From positions 372,001-436,000 of the forward strand of contig NZ_BSEV01000002.1 of assembly GCF_027922005.1 (NCBI RefSeq): a stretch of DNA of 64,000 nucleotides, in the 5' to 3' direction. This stretch comes from Streptosporangium carneum (lineage in GTDB: Bacteria > Actinomycetota > Actinomycetes > Streptosporangiales > Streptosporangiaceae). The first letter of the stretch is position 1. Every line of letters starts with the position of its first letter. Position numbers and translations under genes: made by a program. The notes beneath the pieces were generated by a model. The model had not been told where the DNA came from. It did not search any database and saw only the letters and a program-made list of their open reading frames with translations. Of this stretch, positions 25,701 to 33,203 are shown in pieces.

Positions 25701-28046
25701 GCGCCCTCCCTCGACGCGCTCGACGAGGCCGCGGCGGTCGAGGGCGGCCTGCTGGAGATCGTGCGCGGGGCGGCGGAGGCCCGCTACGACGAGGGGTACG
25801 AGCGGGGCGTCCACGACCACGACGCCGCCGCGATCCTCGGGGCCCTGCTGCGGCTGCGCGCGGGCGCAGGCCTGCTGCGCTATCCCGCGGGCGCGCGGGC
25901 CGCCGCCCAGCTCTTCTGGGCCTTCGGGCTGGACGAGGCCTCCCGCGCGACGTGGACCACCAGGGCGGTCTCGCTGGCGCGGGCCCGGACGCTGTTCGGC
26001 CGGGTGGACGCGGTGGCCGAGACGCAGGCCTCGCTCGGCTCCGCGATCGCGGCCTTCGCGCGCGCCCTGCGCGGCGGCGACACCGACGCCCACACCGACG
26101 CCCACACTGACGGGGACGCCTTCGACCTCGCCGGGGAGTACCTCTTCGAGGAGCTGGCGGGCGGACCGCCCGGCTTCGTGACGAGCGCGGGGGCGCGGTC
26201 GTTGCTGGAACGCTTCGACCGGGCGCTGGGAGCCTCCCGCGAGGAGTTCGACGGTGAACTGCGGGCGCTCGGGGACGACCTCCCCAGACGCCACCAGCTC
26301 GCCGAGGCGTGGCTGAAGGCGTTCGAGCCCTCGGCCGAGCTGCCGGAGGCGGTGGCCGTGCTCCTGTGCGAGGTGCCCAGGCACGACTCCGCCGCGGCCC
26401 TGACGACCAGGGTCGAGGGCCTGCTCGGCGCGCACCCCAGGATCACCGGGCGCGGGCTCGACCTGCGCCTGGACGAGTTCCTCGCCAGGACGAGGGACTT
26501 CCGCGACCGGCGCGTCCCCGCCTACCGGGCCTACCAGAGGCGGCGCAACGACCTGGTCGCCGCGGAGCGGACACGGCTGCGCCTCGAGGAGCACCGGCCG
26601 AAGGTCATGAGCGCCTTCGTTCGCAACCAGCTCCTCGACGAGGTCTACCTGCCGCTCATCGGCGACAACCTCGCCAAGCAGCTCGGGGCGACCGGCGACG
26701 CCAGGCGCACCGACCAGATGGGCATGCTGCTGCTCATCTCGCCGCCCGGCTACGGCAAGACCACGCTCATGGAGTACGTGGCCAGCCGCCTCGGGCTGAT
26801 CTTCGTGAAGGTCAACGGCCCCGCCCTGGGACACCTGGTGACCTCGGTCGACCCCGCCGACGCCCCGGACGCCACGTCGCGCCAGGAGGTCGAGAAGATC
26901 TCCTTCGCCCTGGAGATGGGCAACAACGTGCTGCTCTACCTCGACGACATCCAGCACACCTCGCCCGAGCTGCTGCAGAAGTTCATCTCCCTGTGCGACG
27001 GCCAGCGCAAGATGGAGGGCGTGTGGGAGGGCCGCAGCCGCACCTACGACCTGCGCGGCAAACGCTTCGCGGTCTGCATGGCGGGCAACCCGTACACCGA
27101 GTCGGGCAGGCGGTTCCGCATCCCCGACATGCTCGCCAACCGGGCCGACGTGTGGAACCTCGGCGAGGTGCTGTCCGGCAAGGACGAGCTGTTCGCGCTG
27201 AGCTACATCGACAACGCGCTCACCTCGAACCCGGTCCTGGCCCCGCTGTCCACCCGGGACCGGGGCGACATCCGCCTGCTGGTACGGCTGGCGCAGGGCG
27301 ACCCGTCCGTCAGGGCCGACCGGCTCTCCCACCCGTACTCCCCCGCGGAGCTCGACCAGGTCCTCGCGGTCCTGCGCAAGCTGCTGCGGATCCAGCGGGT
27401 GGTGCTGGCGAGCAACAGGGCCTACATCGCCTCGGCGGCCCAGTCGGACGCCTCGCGGACCGAGCCCCCCTTCCAGCTCCAGGGCTCCTACCGGAACATG
27501 AACAAGCTCGCCGCCAGGGTCGTCCCGGTCATGAACGACGCCGAGCTTGAGGCGGTGATCGACGACCACTACCTGGGCGAGGCCCAGACCCTCACCTCGG
27601 GCGCGGAGGCCAACCTGCTCAAGCTGGCCGAGCTGCGGGGCGTCATGACGGCCGAGCAGACGGCCAGGTGGGCGGAGGTGAAGGCCGCCTACCGCAGGGC
27701 GCAGGCCCTCGGCGGAGCCGAGGACGACCCGATGACCAGGGCGGTCGGCGCGGTCGGCCTGCTGGCGGACCGGGTGAGCACGGCCATCGAACAGGCGGCC
27801 GACCGCCTGTCGCCGGCGCGACCGGGCCGGGGCGGCCAGGACGCGGCACCGGAGCACTCGAACCGGGGCGGCCTGGACGCGGGACCGGAGCGGTCGGCCC
27901 CGGACGGCGGAGGCGCAGGGCCTGAGCGGCAGGACCGGGACGGTCAGGAGGCGGGGGCGGCGAGCGGCGCCGGGACGCCGGGGGCGGGACCCGCCGCCAC
28001 CCGCAGGAACCGCGCCCGTGGGGACGCCCTGCGGCCCTACGACTAG
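22788..28046 (+). CDS. Giant DUF3686-type AAA ATPase ('DNA repair ATPase' family)
   Basis: The 1752 residues have an N-terminal unknown region with ELRLIGTERIRTENNCVPCD and HPHISIQGEVFVETVGGDLT, as in proteins annotated as DNA repair ATPase (DUF3686). Long helical, coiled-coil-like stretches follow (about 480-900). Near 1318 there is an AAA module: ISPPGYGKTTLMEYVAS (Walker A), VLLYLDDIQHTSPELLQKF (Walker B, near 1380), then a sensor region CMAGNPYTESGRRFRIPDML, as in MoxR-like ATPases. The last 110 residues are disordered Gly/Pro/Arg-rich. Overlap with flotillin (GTGACG inside GAGAAGTGA) implies coupling. Its DNA-repair label comes from old annotation; membrane-associated remodelling is equally likely. 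Confidence 0.82.
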   Translation: MTAPVTESTVETAQAAPGGPGGPGVAVDGHAGIEAGTYEVLRARLGEQAAELARRTETLNARRLEVFGGTELRLIGTERIRTENNCVPCDVVALGGTSDAGGGGRGLLLFGYNVFVGLRPETSVDDVFSTHTFVRGGQDGGTGEAFRFDPAPMFRDPRFERDFAELYRYYRESRLVRLRRVEDKLLAVFRTGPQDIRVLRWQVGLDGGLAYVDDRGERDHVHPPSHDFEWTPTTRDDHVLGRHPHISIQGEVFVETVGGDLTVKVENNTETGEGVYREPVAEALQSLADADVQHARIGPLILLRIRPYNETEWRHLVFNTRTRDVTRLDAIGQACLRLPEDQGIVFPGGYHLATGVGKTFDTDVSGLEFERVIRSANGEDVLYVFHAPAEGRSLLLPYNMIRKEVSTPLSCHGYSLFDDGTLVVFRATSDEPTRVHPMQVWQTPYLSDVHAAAQPAGTGPLERIGNAELVRGISDCLSVARMIDEMAPSIPVFEALIAACARVFDHYHWLGEHDLRGPLSEVRATAEQVLDEFEKVQALTGQAASALESAAEEITSLVRRARGQAPRSAQEWVSLLSELRRAQGRLVTLRELRYVDTGAIDGLGAELGSELDSVARRAADFLGGEDAFAGYHEEVERLVGDASAIATVAEAVPVGERLTEQAQALEVVIEVVGTLDIADATVRTSILERIGEVLGGVNRARATLEARRGELLATEGRAAFAAEFTLLGQAITGALALSGTPERCDEQLGRLMLQLEGLESRFAEFDDFLARLAAKREDVYEAFSSRRQALLDERARRAERLADSSTRILAAVRRRVAGLGSLEEVNTYFGSDPMVAKLHGVAGELRTLGDQVRAEELEGQIKSARQEAGRALRDRLDLYADGGQTIRLGRHRFAVNTQAADLTLVPYENGLAFAVTGTDYRSPVREESFAETRPFWNQPLVSESAEVYRGEHLAAAVLAAAESGVSAAGEPAPSLDALDEAAAVEGGLLEIVRGAAEARYDEGYERGVHDHDAAAILGALLRLRAGAGLLRYPAGARAAAQLFWAFGLDEASRATWTTRAVSLARARTLFGRVDAVAETQASLGSAIAAFARALRGGDTDAHTDAHTDGDAFDLAGEYLFEELAGGPPGFVTSAGARSLLERFDRALGASREEFDGELRALGDDLPRRHQLAEAWLKAFEPSAELPEAVAVLLCEVPRHDSAAALTTRVEGLLGAHPRITGRGLDLRLDEFLARTRDFRDRRVPAYRAYQRRRNDLVAAERTRLRLEEHRPKVMSAFVRNQLLDEVYLPLIGDNLAKQLGATGDARRTDQMGMLLLISPPGYGKTTLMEYVASRLGLIFVKVNGPALGHLVTSVDPADAPDATSRQEVEKISFALEMGNNVLLYLDDIQHTSPELLQKFISLCDGQRKMEGVWEGRSRTYDLRGKRFAVCMAGNPYTESGRRFRIPDMLANRADVWNLGEVLSGKDELFALSYIDNALTSNPVLAPLSTRDRGDIRLLVRLAQGDPSVRADRLSHPYSPAELDQVLAVLRKLLRIQRVVLASNRAYIASAAQSDASRTEPPFQLQGSYRNMNKLAARVVPVMNDAELEAVIDDHYLGEAQTLTSGAEANLLKLAELRGVMTAEQTARWAEVKAAYRRAQALGGAEDDPMTRAVGAVGLLADRVSTAIEQAADRLSPARPGRGGQDAAPEHSNRGGLDAGPERSAPDGGGAGPERQDRDGQEAGAASGAGTPGAGPAATRRNRARGDALRPYD

Positions 28047-28059
28047 TCTGTTGGTGCCG

Positions 28060-28149
28060 ATCAGCCCCGCACCTGCGGGGATGACCCGTCGGCGGGCACG
28101 TCGGTGACGGAGATCACGTAGTCGGCCCCGCGTCCGCGGGGGACGGTCC
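28060..28149. CRISPR. Orphan type I-E-like CRISPR remnant: two repeats, one spacer
   Basis: The unit at 28060-28088 contains TCAGCCCCGCACCTGCGGGG then ATGACCC, the usual actinobacterial I-E repeat with hairpin CCCCGC/GCGGGG. A second, degenerate unit TCGGCCCCGCGTCCGCGGGG begins exactly 61 bases later (28122), the I-E period, leaving a 32-base spacer at 28089-28120. No cas genes lie in the window. It sits between the ATPase stop and purC; the hairpins might alternatively act as terminators for the long operon. Confidence 0.55.
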
Positions 28150-28242
28150 CGTCACCGGGTGAGGCGAGTAGGTGTCAACCAACGGCCGGCGGCTCCCACG
28201 CGACCGCCTGGCCGAGCAAGCACAGGGGACAGGGAACACACA

Positions 28243-29073
28243 GTGAAGCTTCTCCACTCAGGGAAGGTCCGCGACGTATACGAGGACCGGGGGGACATCG
28301 TCCTGGTCGCCTCCGACCGGGTCTCGGTCTACGACGTGATCCTGCCGACCCCCATCCCCGACAAGGGGAAGATCCTCACCCAGCTGTCGTTGTGGTGGTT
28401 CGAGCGGCTCGCGGACGTCGTGCCCAACCACGTCATCTCCGCCACCGACGTGCCCGCCGAGGTCGAGGGCCGCGCCGTACGGTGCAGGAAGCTGGACATG
28501 GTGCAGGTCGAGTGCATCGCCAGGGGCTATCTCACGGGGTCGGGGCTGAAGGAGTACCAGACGACCGGCGCCGTCTCCGGAGTCGAGCTGCCCGAGGGTC
28601 TCGTCGACGGCTCCAAGCTCCCCGAGCCGATCTTCACGCCCACGACCAAGGCGCCGCTCGGACAGCACGACGAGTTCATCACCTTCGAGGACGTCGTCGC
28701 CAAGGAGGGCGCCGACGTCGCCGCCGAACTGCGCAGGATCACCCTGGAGATCTACCGGCGCGGCGCCGAGCTCGCGCGTGAGCGCGGCGTCATCATCGCC
28801 GACACGAAGATCGAGCTGGGCCGGGCGTCCGACGGCACGCTGACGCTCGGCGACGAGGTGCTCACCTCCGACTCCTCGCGGTTCTGGCCCGCCGACGACT
28901 GGGAGCCGGGGCGTCCGCAGTTCTCCTTCGACAAGCAGTTCGTCCGCGACTGGGCCACCGGGAGCGGATGGGACAAGAAGGAGCCCGCGCCCGAGGTCCC
29001 CGCGGAGATCGTGGAGGTCACCAGGGCGCGCTACATCGAGGCGTACGAGCGCATCACCGGCAGGACCTGGTAG
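28243..29073 (+). CDS. purC: SAICAR synthetase (phosphoribosylaminoimidazole-succinocarboxamide synthase)
   Basis: PurC ligates aspartate to CAIR in purine synthesis. GTG 28243 (VKLLHSGKVRDVYEDRGD) follows AGGGAAC and begins at the conserved N-terminus. Signatures include SGKVRDVY, ASDRVSVYDVILPTPIPDKG, GYLTGSGLKEY, IADTKIELG and LTSDSSRFWPADDWEPGRP. The 276 residues are in the size range for the larger actinobacterial/yeast-type enzyme. It stands alone here, ended by a strong hairpin. Confidence 0.96.
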   Translation: MKLLHSGKVRDVYEDRGDIVLVASDRVSVYDVILPTPIPDKGKILTQLSLWWFERLADVVPNHVISATDVPAEVEGRAVRCRKLDMVQVECIARGYLTGSGLKEYQTTGAVSGVELPEGLVDGSKLPEPIFTPTTKAPLGQHDEFITFEDVVAKEGADVAAELRRITLEIYRRGAELARERGVIIADTKIELGRASDGTLTLGDEVLTSDSSRFWPADDWEPGRPQFSFDKQFVRDWATGSGWDKKEPAPEVPAEIVEVTRARYIEAYERITGRTW

Positions 29074-29082
29074 ACCGTCGGC

Positions 29083-29106
29083 GGGGCGCCGGGAGACCGG
29101 CGCCCC
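29083..29106 (+). terminator. Terminator after purC
   Basis: GGGGCGCCGG (29083-29092) pairs perfectly with CCGGCGCCCC (29097-29106) around a GAGA tetraloop. It lies between the converging purC and PP2C genes and can serve both. Confidence 0.8.
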
Positions 29107-29174
29107 GAACGGCCGCGGACGCGGCGCGGGCGGGCCGCCTCCGCGTCACCGCCGTCACCGTGCCCGGCGGCTCG

Positions 29175-29972
29175 TCAGGGAGTCAGCTTCCGCTCCGCGG
29201 CCGCGCCCACGACGAACCGGTTCGCCGAGACGGGATGGGCGCCGAAGTCGGCCACGATGCAGGTGATGTTGTCCGGGCCGCCGCCCCTGTTGGCGAGGTC
29301 GATGAGCCATCTGGCCGCCTCGTCGGGGTCGTCGATGTCGGTCAGCGTGTTGAAGAGGGTCTCGGGGCCGACCACGCCGGTCAGGCCGTCCGAGCACAGC
29401 AGGTAGCGGTCTCCCGGATGGGCCTCGCGCAGCGACAGGTCCAGCTCGCCGTCGCCGGTGCCCTCCAGGACCCGCAGCACCATGGAGCGGCGCGGATGCT
29501 CCGCCGCCTGCTCCAGAGTGATCCGCCCGTCGTCGACGAGCGACTGGACCAGCGTGTGGTCGTGGGTGATCTGGTAGAGGGCGCCGTCGCGCAGCATGTA
29601 GGCGCGGGAGTCGCCGACGTGCGCCAGGGCGAAGGACGCGCCGTCCCAGAGCATGGCGGTCAGGGTCGTGCCCATGCCGCGCAGCGTGGGATCGTGCTCG
29701 CTCATCTCCCGCAACCTGTGGTTGACGTCCCTGGCAGTACCCTTGATGGCCGCGACCAGGTCGACGCCGGTCGGCGGAAGGTTCTCGTCCAGCGCCGCGA
29801 TGGCCGTGACGGCGACAGAGCTGGCGACCTCCCCGCCCGCGTGACCGCCCATGCCGTCCGCTATGGCGAGCAGGCGTGCACTCGCGTAGCCCGAGTCCTC
29901 GTTCGCCTCGCGGCGGACGCCGACATCCGAGCGGGCGGCGTAACGCAGTGCCGGTGCTTCGTTCAGTGCCAT
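29175..29972 (-). CDS. Second soluble PP2C-type phosphatase
   Basis: From ATG 29972 (MALNEAPALRYAARSDVG) this gives 265 residues with VRREANEDSGYASARLLA, IADGMGGHAGGEVASS, GMGTTLTAML, HVGDSRAYMLRDGALYQIT, LLCSDGLTGVV and GGPDNITCIVADF. It is a clear paralogue of 18648-19412, sharing the run DHTLVQ-x-L-x-DDGRIT. It is divergent from the methylase-kinase operon starting 85 bases away, so it is the natural phosphatase for the kinase at 31980. That pairing is inference from position. Confidence 0.92.
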   Translation of the reverse strand: MALNEAPALRYAARSDVGVRREANEDSGYASARLLAIADGMGGHAGGEVASSVAVTAIAALDENLPPTGVDLVAAIKGTARDVNHRLREMSEHDPTLRGMGTTLTAMLWDGASFALAHVGDSRAYMLRDGALYQITHDHTLVQSLVDDGRITLEQAAEHPRRSMVLRVLEGTGDGELDLSLREAHPGDRYLLCSDGLTGVVGPETLFNTLTDIDDPDEAARWLIDLANRGGGPDNITCIVADFGAHPVSANRFVVGAAAERKLTP

Positions 29973-30019
29973 GAAGGCAGTAAAGCATTGGTTGAAGCAC
30001 TTCACAAGCAAAGCTGTTG

Positions 30020-30048
30020 TAGACCGTTGCGGCACAGTCAACTACTCT
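30020..30048 (+). promoter_or_regulatory. Probable leaderless promoter of the methylase-kinase operon
   Basis: TAGACC (30020-30025), a 17-base spacer and TACTCT (30043-30048) end eight bases before ATG 30057. There is no Shine-Dalgarno, which fits transcription starting at or near the ATG. Confidence 0.5.
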
Positions 30049-30056
30049 GGCCCAGT

Positions 30057-31955
30057 ATGGAGGAGAGCCAGGACATCACGGTGAACGCGGGCGACATCGC
30101 CCGGCTCGCCGCCGTCGGCCGTGCCGCGGTCAGCAACTGGCGCCGCCGCCACGATGACTTCCCCCAGCCGGTGGGAGGAACCACTTCCAGCCCGCTTTTC
30201 TCCCTGCCCGAGGTCGCCGCGTGGCTGCGCCGCAACGGCAAGACCTTCGAGGTCTCCCTCGGAGACCTGGTCTGGCAGCGGCTGCGCACCTCCGTCGACG
30301 ACCTGCGCCTGGGCGACCTGGTGGGCAGGGTGGGCGCGTTCCTGCTGTTCCTGCACCGCGAGCCGGGGATCTGGCGCGAGCGGGGCAGGCGCTCCCTGAC
30401 CCGCATGGCCGAGGTGACGGCCGACCTCCCCGGCTCCCCCGAGCTGCGCCTCGACGACACGGCGCTGCTGCGCCTGGTGGCCGAACTGGCCGCCGAGCGC
30501 GGCCCCCTGCGGGCCTTCGAGTTCCTCTGCGAGCGCTACGTCGAGGCCCACTCCCGCAGGCTCTCCGTCACCAGGGACGACGTGGCCGCGCTGATGCACC
30601 GGCTGGTCTGCCAGGACGGCGAGACCGTCCTCGATCCCGCCTGCGGCGTCGGCACCCTCCTGCTGCACGCGAAGAGCTCGCTCGGACAGGAGATCAACGA
30701 GACGAACGCCCTGCTCACCGCCGTTCGGGTACTGCTGCGCGGCGCCGAGGCTCGCATCGTCGCCGGCGACTCGCTCCGTGAGGACGGCCTCGCCGGCGAG
30801 CTGGCCGACGCCGTGGTCTGCGACCCGCCGTTCAACGAGCGCGCGTGGGGTTACGAGGATCTGACCGGCGACCCCCGCTGGGAGTACGGCCTGCCGCCGC
30901 GCGGGGAGTCCGAGCTCGCCTGGGTGCAGCACTGCCTGGCCCGCGTCCGGCCTGGCGGCCTGGTGGCGATCCTGATGCCGGCCGCGGCGGCGAGCCGCCG
31001 CCCCGGCAAGCGGATCAGGGGCAACCTGCTGCGCGCCGGGGCGCTGCGGGCCGTCGTGACGCTGGGCCTCGGCGGCCCCGACCTGTGGCTGCTGCGCCGC
31101 CCCGACGGCGAGCGGCCCCCGTCCCAGCTCCTGGTCGTCGACGCGAGCGAGGACCTGTCGGTCGTCGAGCCCGCCTGGCGCGCCTACCTGGCCGACCCCG
31201 AGGCGGAGCTGTCCGGCGACAGCCGTACCGTGCGGATCATCGACCTGCTCGACGACGAGGTGGACCTCAACCCCGCGCGGCACCGCCCGCAGCAGGGCGG
31301 CCCCGACTTCCTGCGCGACTTCACCGAGGCCCTCGACCGGTTCCGCGACACCTCGGCGAGGCTCTCCGACGCGCCCCCCGCCCTCGAACTGCTCGCCGAG
31401 CGCCAGGACCTGCCGACGACCACCGTGGGCGAGCTGGCCAAGGCGGGGCTGATCACCATCCTGCAGGCCCCGCCCAGGATGTCCGTCGACTCCGGCCCGC
31501 TGCCGGTGCTGACCTCCGACGACACGACCCTGGGAACCACCCCCTCCGGCAGGACCGTCCTGGACCCCGCGCTGGTCATGATCAGACCGGGCGACGTCGT
31601 GACCACCGTCATGGGCGCGGTCCGGGTGATCACCCGAGGCGGGGCGGCGCTCGGCCCGCAGCTCACGCTCTACCGGGTGGACCCCCAGCGGCTCGACGCG
31701 GACTTCCTGGCCGGGTTCCTCCGTTCGGCGGACGCGGCACGCGTCCACCCCAGCTCCAGCCGTCTCGACGTACGGCGGGCCAGGGTGCCGATGCTCCCCC
31801 TGGCCGAACAGCAGCGCTACGGCACGGCCTTCCGCGAGTTGTTCACGCTGGAGGACAGGTTGCGCGAGACGACGGCACTGGGGGAAACCTTGATCCGGCT
31901 AGGCTTTGACGGACTGGTTGACGGTCATCTCCGGCCGTGCGACCAAGGAGTGTGA
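30057..31955 (+). CDS. HTH/N6-adenine methylase-like protein with HsdS-like C-terminus (copy A)
   Basis: The 632 residues start with a MerR/excisionase-like DNA-binding region (VNAGDIARLAAVGRAAVSNW to VAAWLRRNGK, about 7-60), then a helical domain, then a class I methyltransferase with motif I LDPACGVGTLLLHA (near 192) and motif IV CDPPFNERAWGYEDL (near 255). The last third (GELAKAGLITILQAPPRMSV to VPMLPLAEQQRYGTAFREL) resembles an HsdS target-recognition half. Motif IV is DPPF rather than NPPF; both occur in active enzymes. It is paralogous with 55206-57137 over its whole length. No restriction subunit is adjacent. It could be a modification enzyme, part of a defence pair, or a regulator. 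Confidence 0.86.
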   Translation: MEESQDITVNAGDIARLAAVGRAAVSNWRRRHDDFPQPVGGTTSSPLFSLPEVAAWLRRNGKTFEVSLGDLVWQRLRTSVDDLRLGDLVGRVGAFLLFLHREPGIWRERGRRSLTRMAEVTADLPGSPELRLDDTALLRLVAELAAERGPLRAFEFLCERYVEAHSRRLSVTRDDVAALMHRLVCQDGETVLDPACGVGTLLLHAKSSLGQEINETNALLTAVRVLLRGAEARIVAGDSLREDGLAGELADAVVCDPPFNERAWGYEDLTGDPRWEYGLPPRGESELAWVQHCLARVRPGGLVAILMPAAAASRRPGKRIRGNLLRAGALRAVVTLGLGGPDLWLLRRPDGERPPSQLLVVDASEDLSVVEPAWRAYLADPEAELSGDSRTVRIIDLLDDEVDLNPARHRPQQGGPDFLRDFTEALDRFRDTSARLSDAPPALELLAERQDLPTTTVGELAKAGLITILQAPPRMSVDSGPLPVLTSDDTTLGTTPSGRTVLDPALVMIRPGDVVTTVMGAVRVITRGGAALGPQLTLYRVDPQRLDADFLAGFLRSADAARVHPSSSRLDVRRARVPMLPLAEQQRYGTAFRELFTLEDRLRETTALGETLIRLGFDGLVDGHLRPCDQGV

Positions 31956-31979
31956 TTTCCCCAGGCTTGGGAGGGCCGG

Positions 31980-32873
31980 ATGGTCATCGGCGACCGGTAT
32001 GTGCTCGACGACCTCCCTCTCGGCCAGGGCGGCATGGGCGCTGTGTACGCAGGTCACGACAGACATCTCGACCGCAGGGTCGCCGTCAAGTTCCTGCGGC
32101 TGGTCACCGGCCCCGACGAGGAGCTGAAGCGGCGTTTCCTGCGTGAGGCGCGCATCCTGGCCAAGCTGGAGCACCCGGGAGCGCCCGTGCTCTACGACTT
32201 CGGCACCTTCGACCACCGGCTGTTCCAGGTGATGCAGTTCATCGCGGGAGTCACCGTGGCCGACCTGCTCAGCGAGCACGGCCCGCTCCCCGTGCCCTGG
32301 GCCGCCGCGATCGCCGCGCAGGCCTGCGCCGTGCTGGCGGCGGCGCACGCGCTGAGCATCTACCACCGCGACCTCAAGCCGACCAACCTGATGCTCTGCC
32401 CCGACGGCAGCGTCAAGGTCCTGGACTTCGGCCTCGCCATGCTCCGCGAGGCGGACTCGACCCAGTTCACCAGGGTCGGGCAGATCCTCGGCACGCCGGC
32501 CTACATGGCCCCCGAGCAGATCCAGAGCGGCGTGTCCGGTCCCCGCAGCGACCTCTACTCCCTGGGCTGTGTGATCCACGAGATGCTGACGGGCAAGCAG
32601 CTGTTCACCGGTCTCACCGAGTACGCCGTGTTCGAACGCCAGGTGAAGGAGCGCCCGCCGGCGGTGCCCGGCGTCCCCGCCGAGCTGAACCGCCTGATCC
32701 AGGACCTGCTGGAGAAGGACCCCGCGCGGCGTCCCTCAGGGGCCGACGTCCTCTACGAGCGCCTGCAGCCCTTCGCCGTCGACCTGCCGATGCTGCCCGG
32801 CTTCCTCAACCCGCCGTCCGTCCCCAGCCCCGGACGGATGTACGCCCGCGTGGTCGGCCGCGTCCTGGCCTGA
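31980..32873 (+). CDS. Soluble Ser/Thr protein kinase without sensor domain (copy A)
   Basis: The 297 residues form a bare Hanks-type kinase: LGQGGMGAVYAGHDRHLDRR (P-loop), VAVKFL (Lys near 39), IYHRDLKPTNLM (HRD loop), VLDFGLAML (DFG), GTPAYMAPEQIQSG and SDLYSLGCVIHEMLTGK. There is no transmembrane helix, unlike PknB-type receptors. It begins 24 bases after the methylase stop, with GGGAGG as ribosome site. It aligns with the kinase at 53610-55160 up to the shared RMYAR motif and then stops, so it lacks the ~200-residue C-terminal repeat region of that copy. Confidence 0.93.
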   Translation: MVIGDRYVLDDLPLGQGGMGAVYAGHDRHLDRRVAVKFLRLVTGPDEELKRRFLREARILAKLEHPGAPVLYDFGTFDHRLFQVMQFIAGVTVADLLSEHGPLPVPWAAAIAAQACAVLAAAHALSIYHRDLKPTNLMLCPDGSVKVLDFGLAMLREADSTQFTRVGQILGTPAYMAPEQIQSGVSGPRSDLYSLGCVIHEMLTGKQLFTGLTEYAVFERQVKERPPAVPGVPAELNRLIQDLLEKDPARRPSGADVLYERLQPFAVDLPMLPGFLNPPSVPSPGRMYARVVGRVLA

Positions 32874-32897
32874 ACCCTGTTTATTGCGACGCCTGGT

Positions 32898-33113
32898 GGC
32901 GTCGCGGGCTTGGGCGCCCCCGAGTCGGCGTCTTCCCCTCGTCACTCCGTCGCTTCGCTCCTGCGTTCCTCACTCCAGACACCGACGCGCCCAAGCCGGG
33001 CCTCAGTCCAGACACCGACGCGCCCAAGCCGACAACCAGTCCCCGACCGGGGAGACAGGCCTGGTCCCGGGGCGGGCAGTGGGGCGGCGTCGCGGGCTTG
33101 GGGGCGTCGGTGG
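32898..33113. repeat. Cluster of direct and inverted repeats after kinase copy A
   Basis: A 25-base sequence containing GACACCGACGCGCCCAAGCC occurs identically at 32974-32998 and 33007-33031 (period 33). GGCGTCGCGGGCTTGGG occurs at 32898-32914 and 33086-33102; the latter, with the bases to 33113, is nearly the reverse complement of the direct repeat, allowing large hairpins. The 330-base gap 32874-33203 holds no gene. Termination or a scar of past rearrangement are possible. Confidence 0.7.
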
Positions 33114-33203
33114 TGCGGGGTTCAGCGGTTCACAAGGCGATCCCAAGTCTCCGCTGGCACGCTGTGCGGGCTCACAGTGCAAGCAGAGAGAGTGACGCAA
33201 CAT

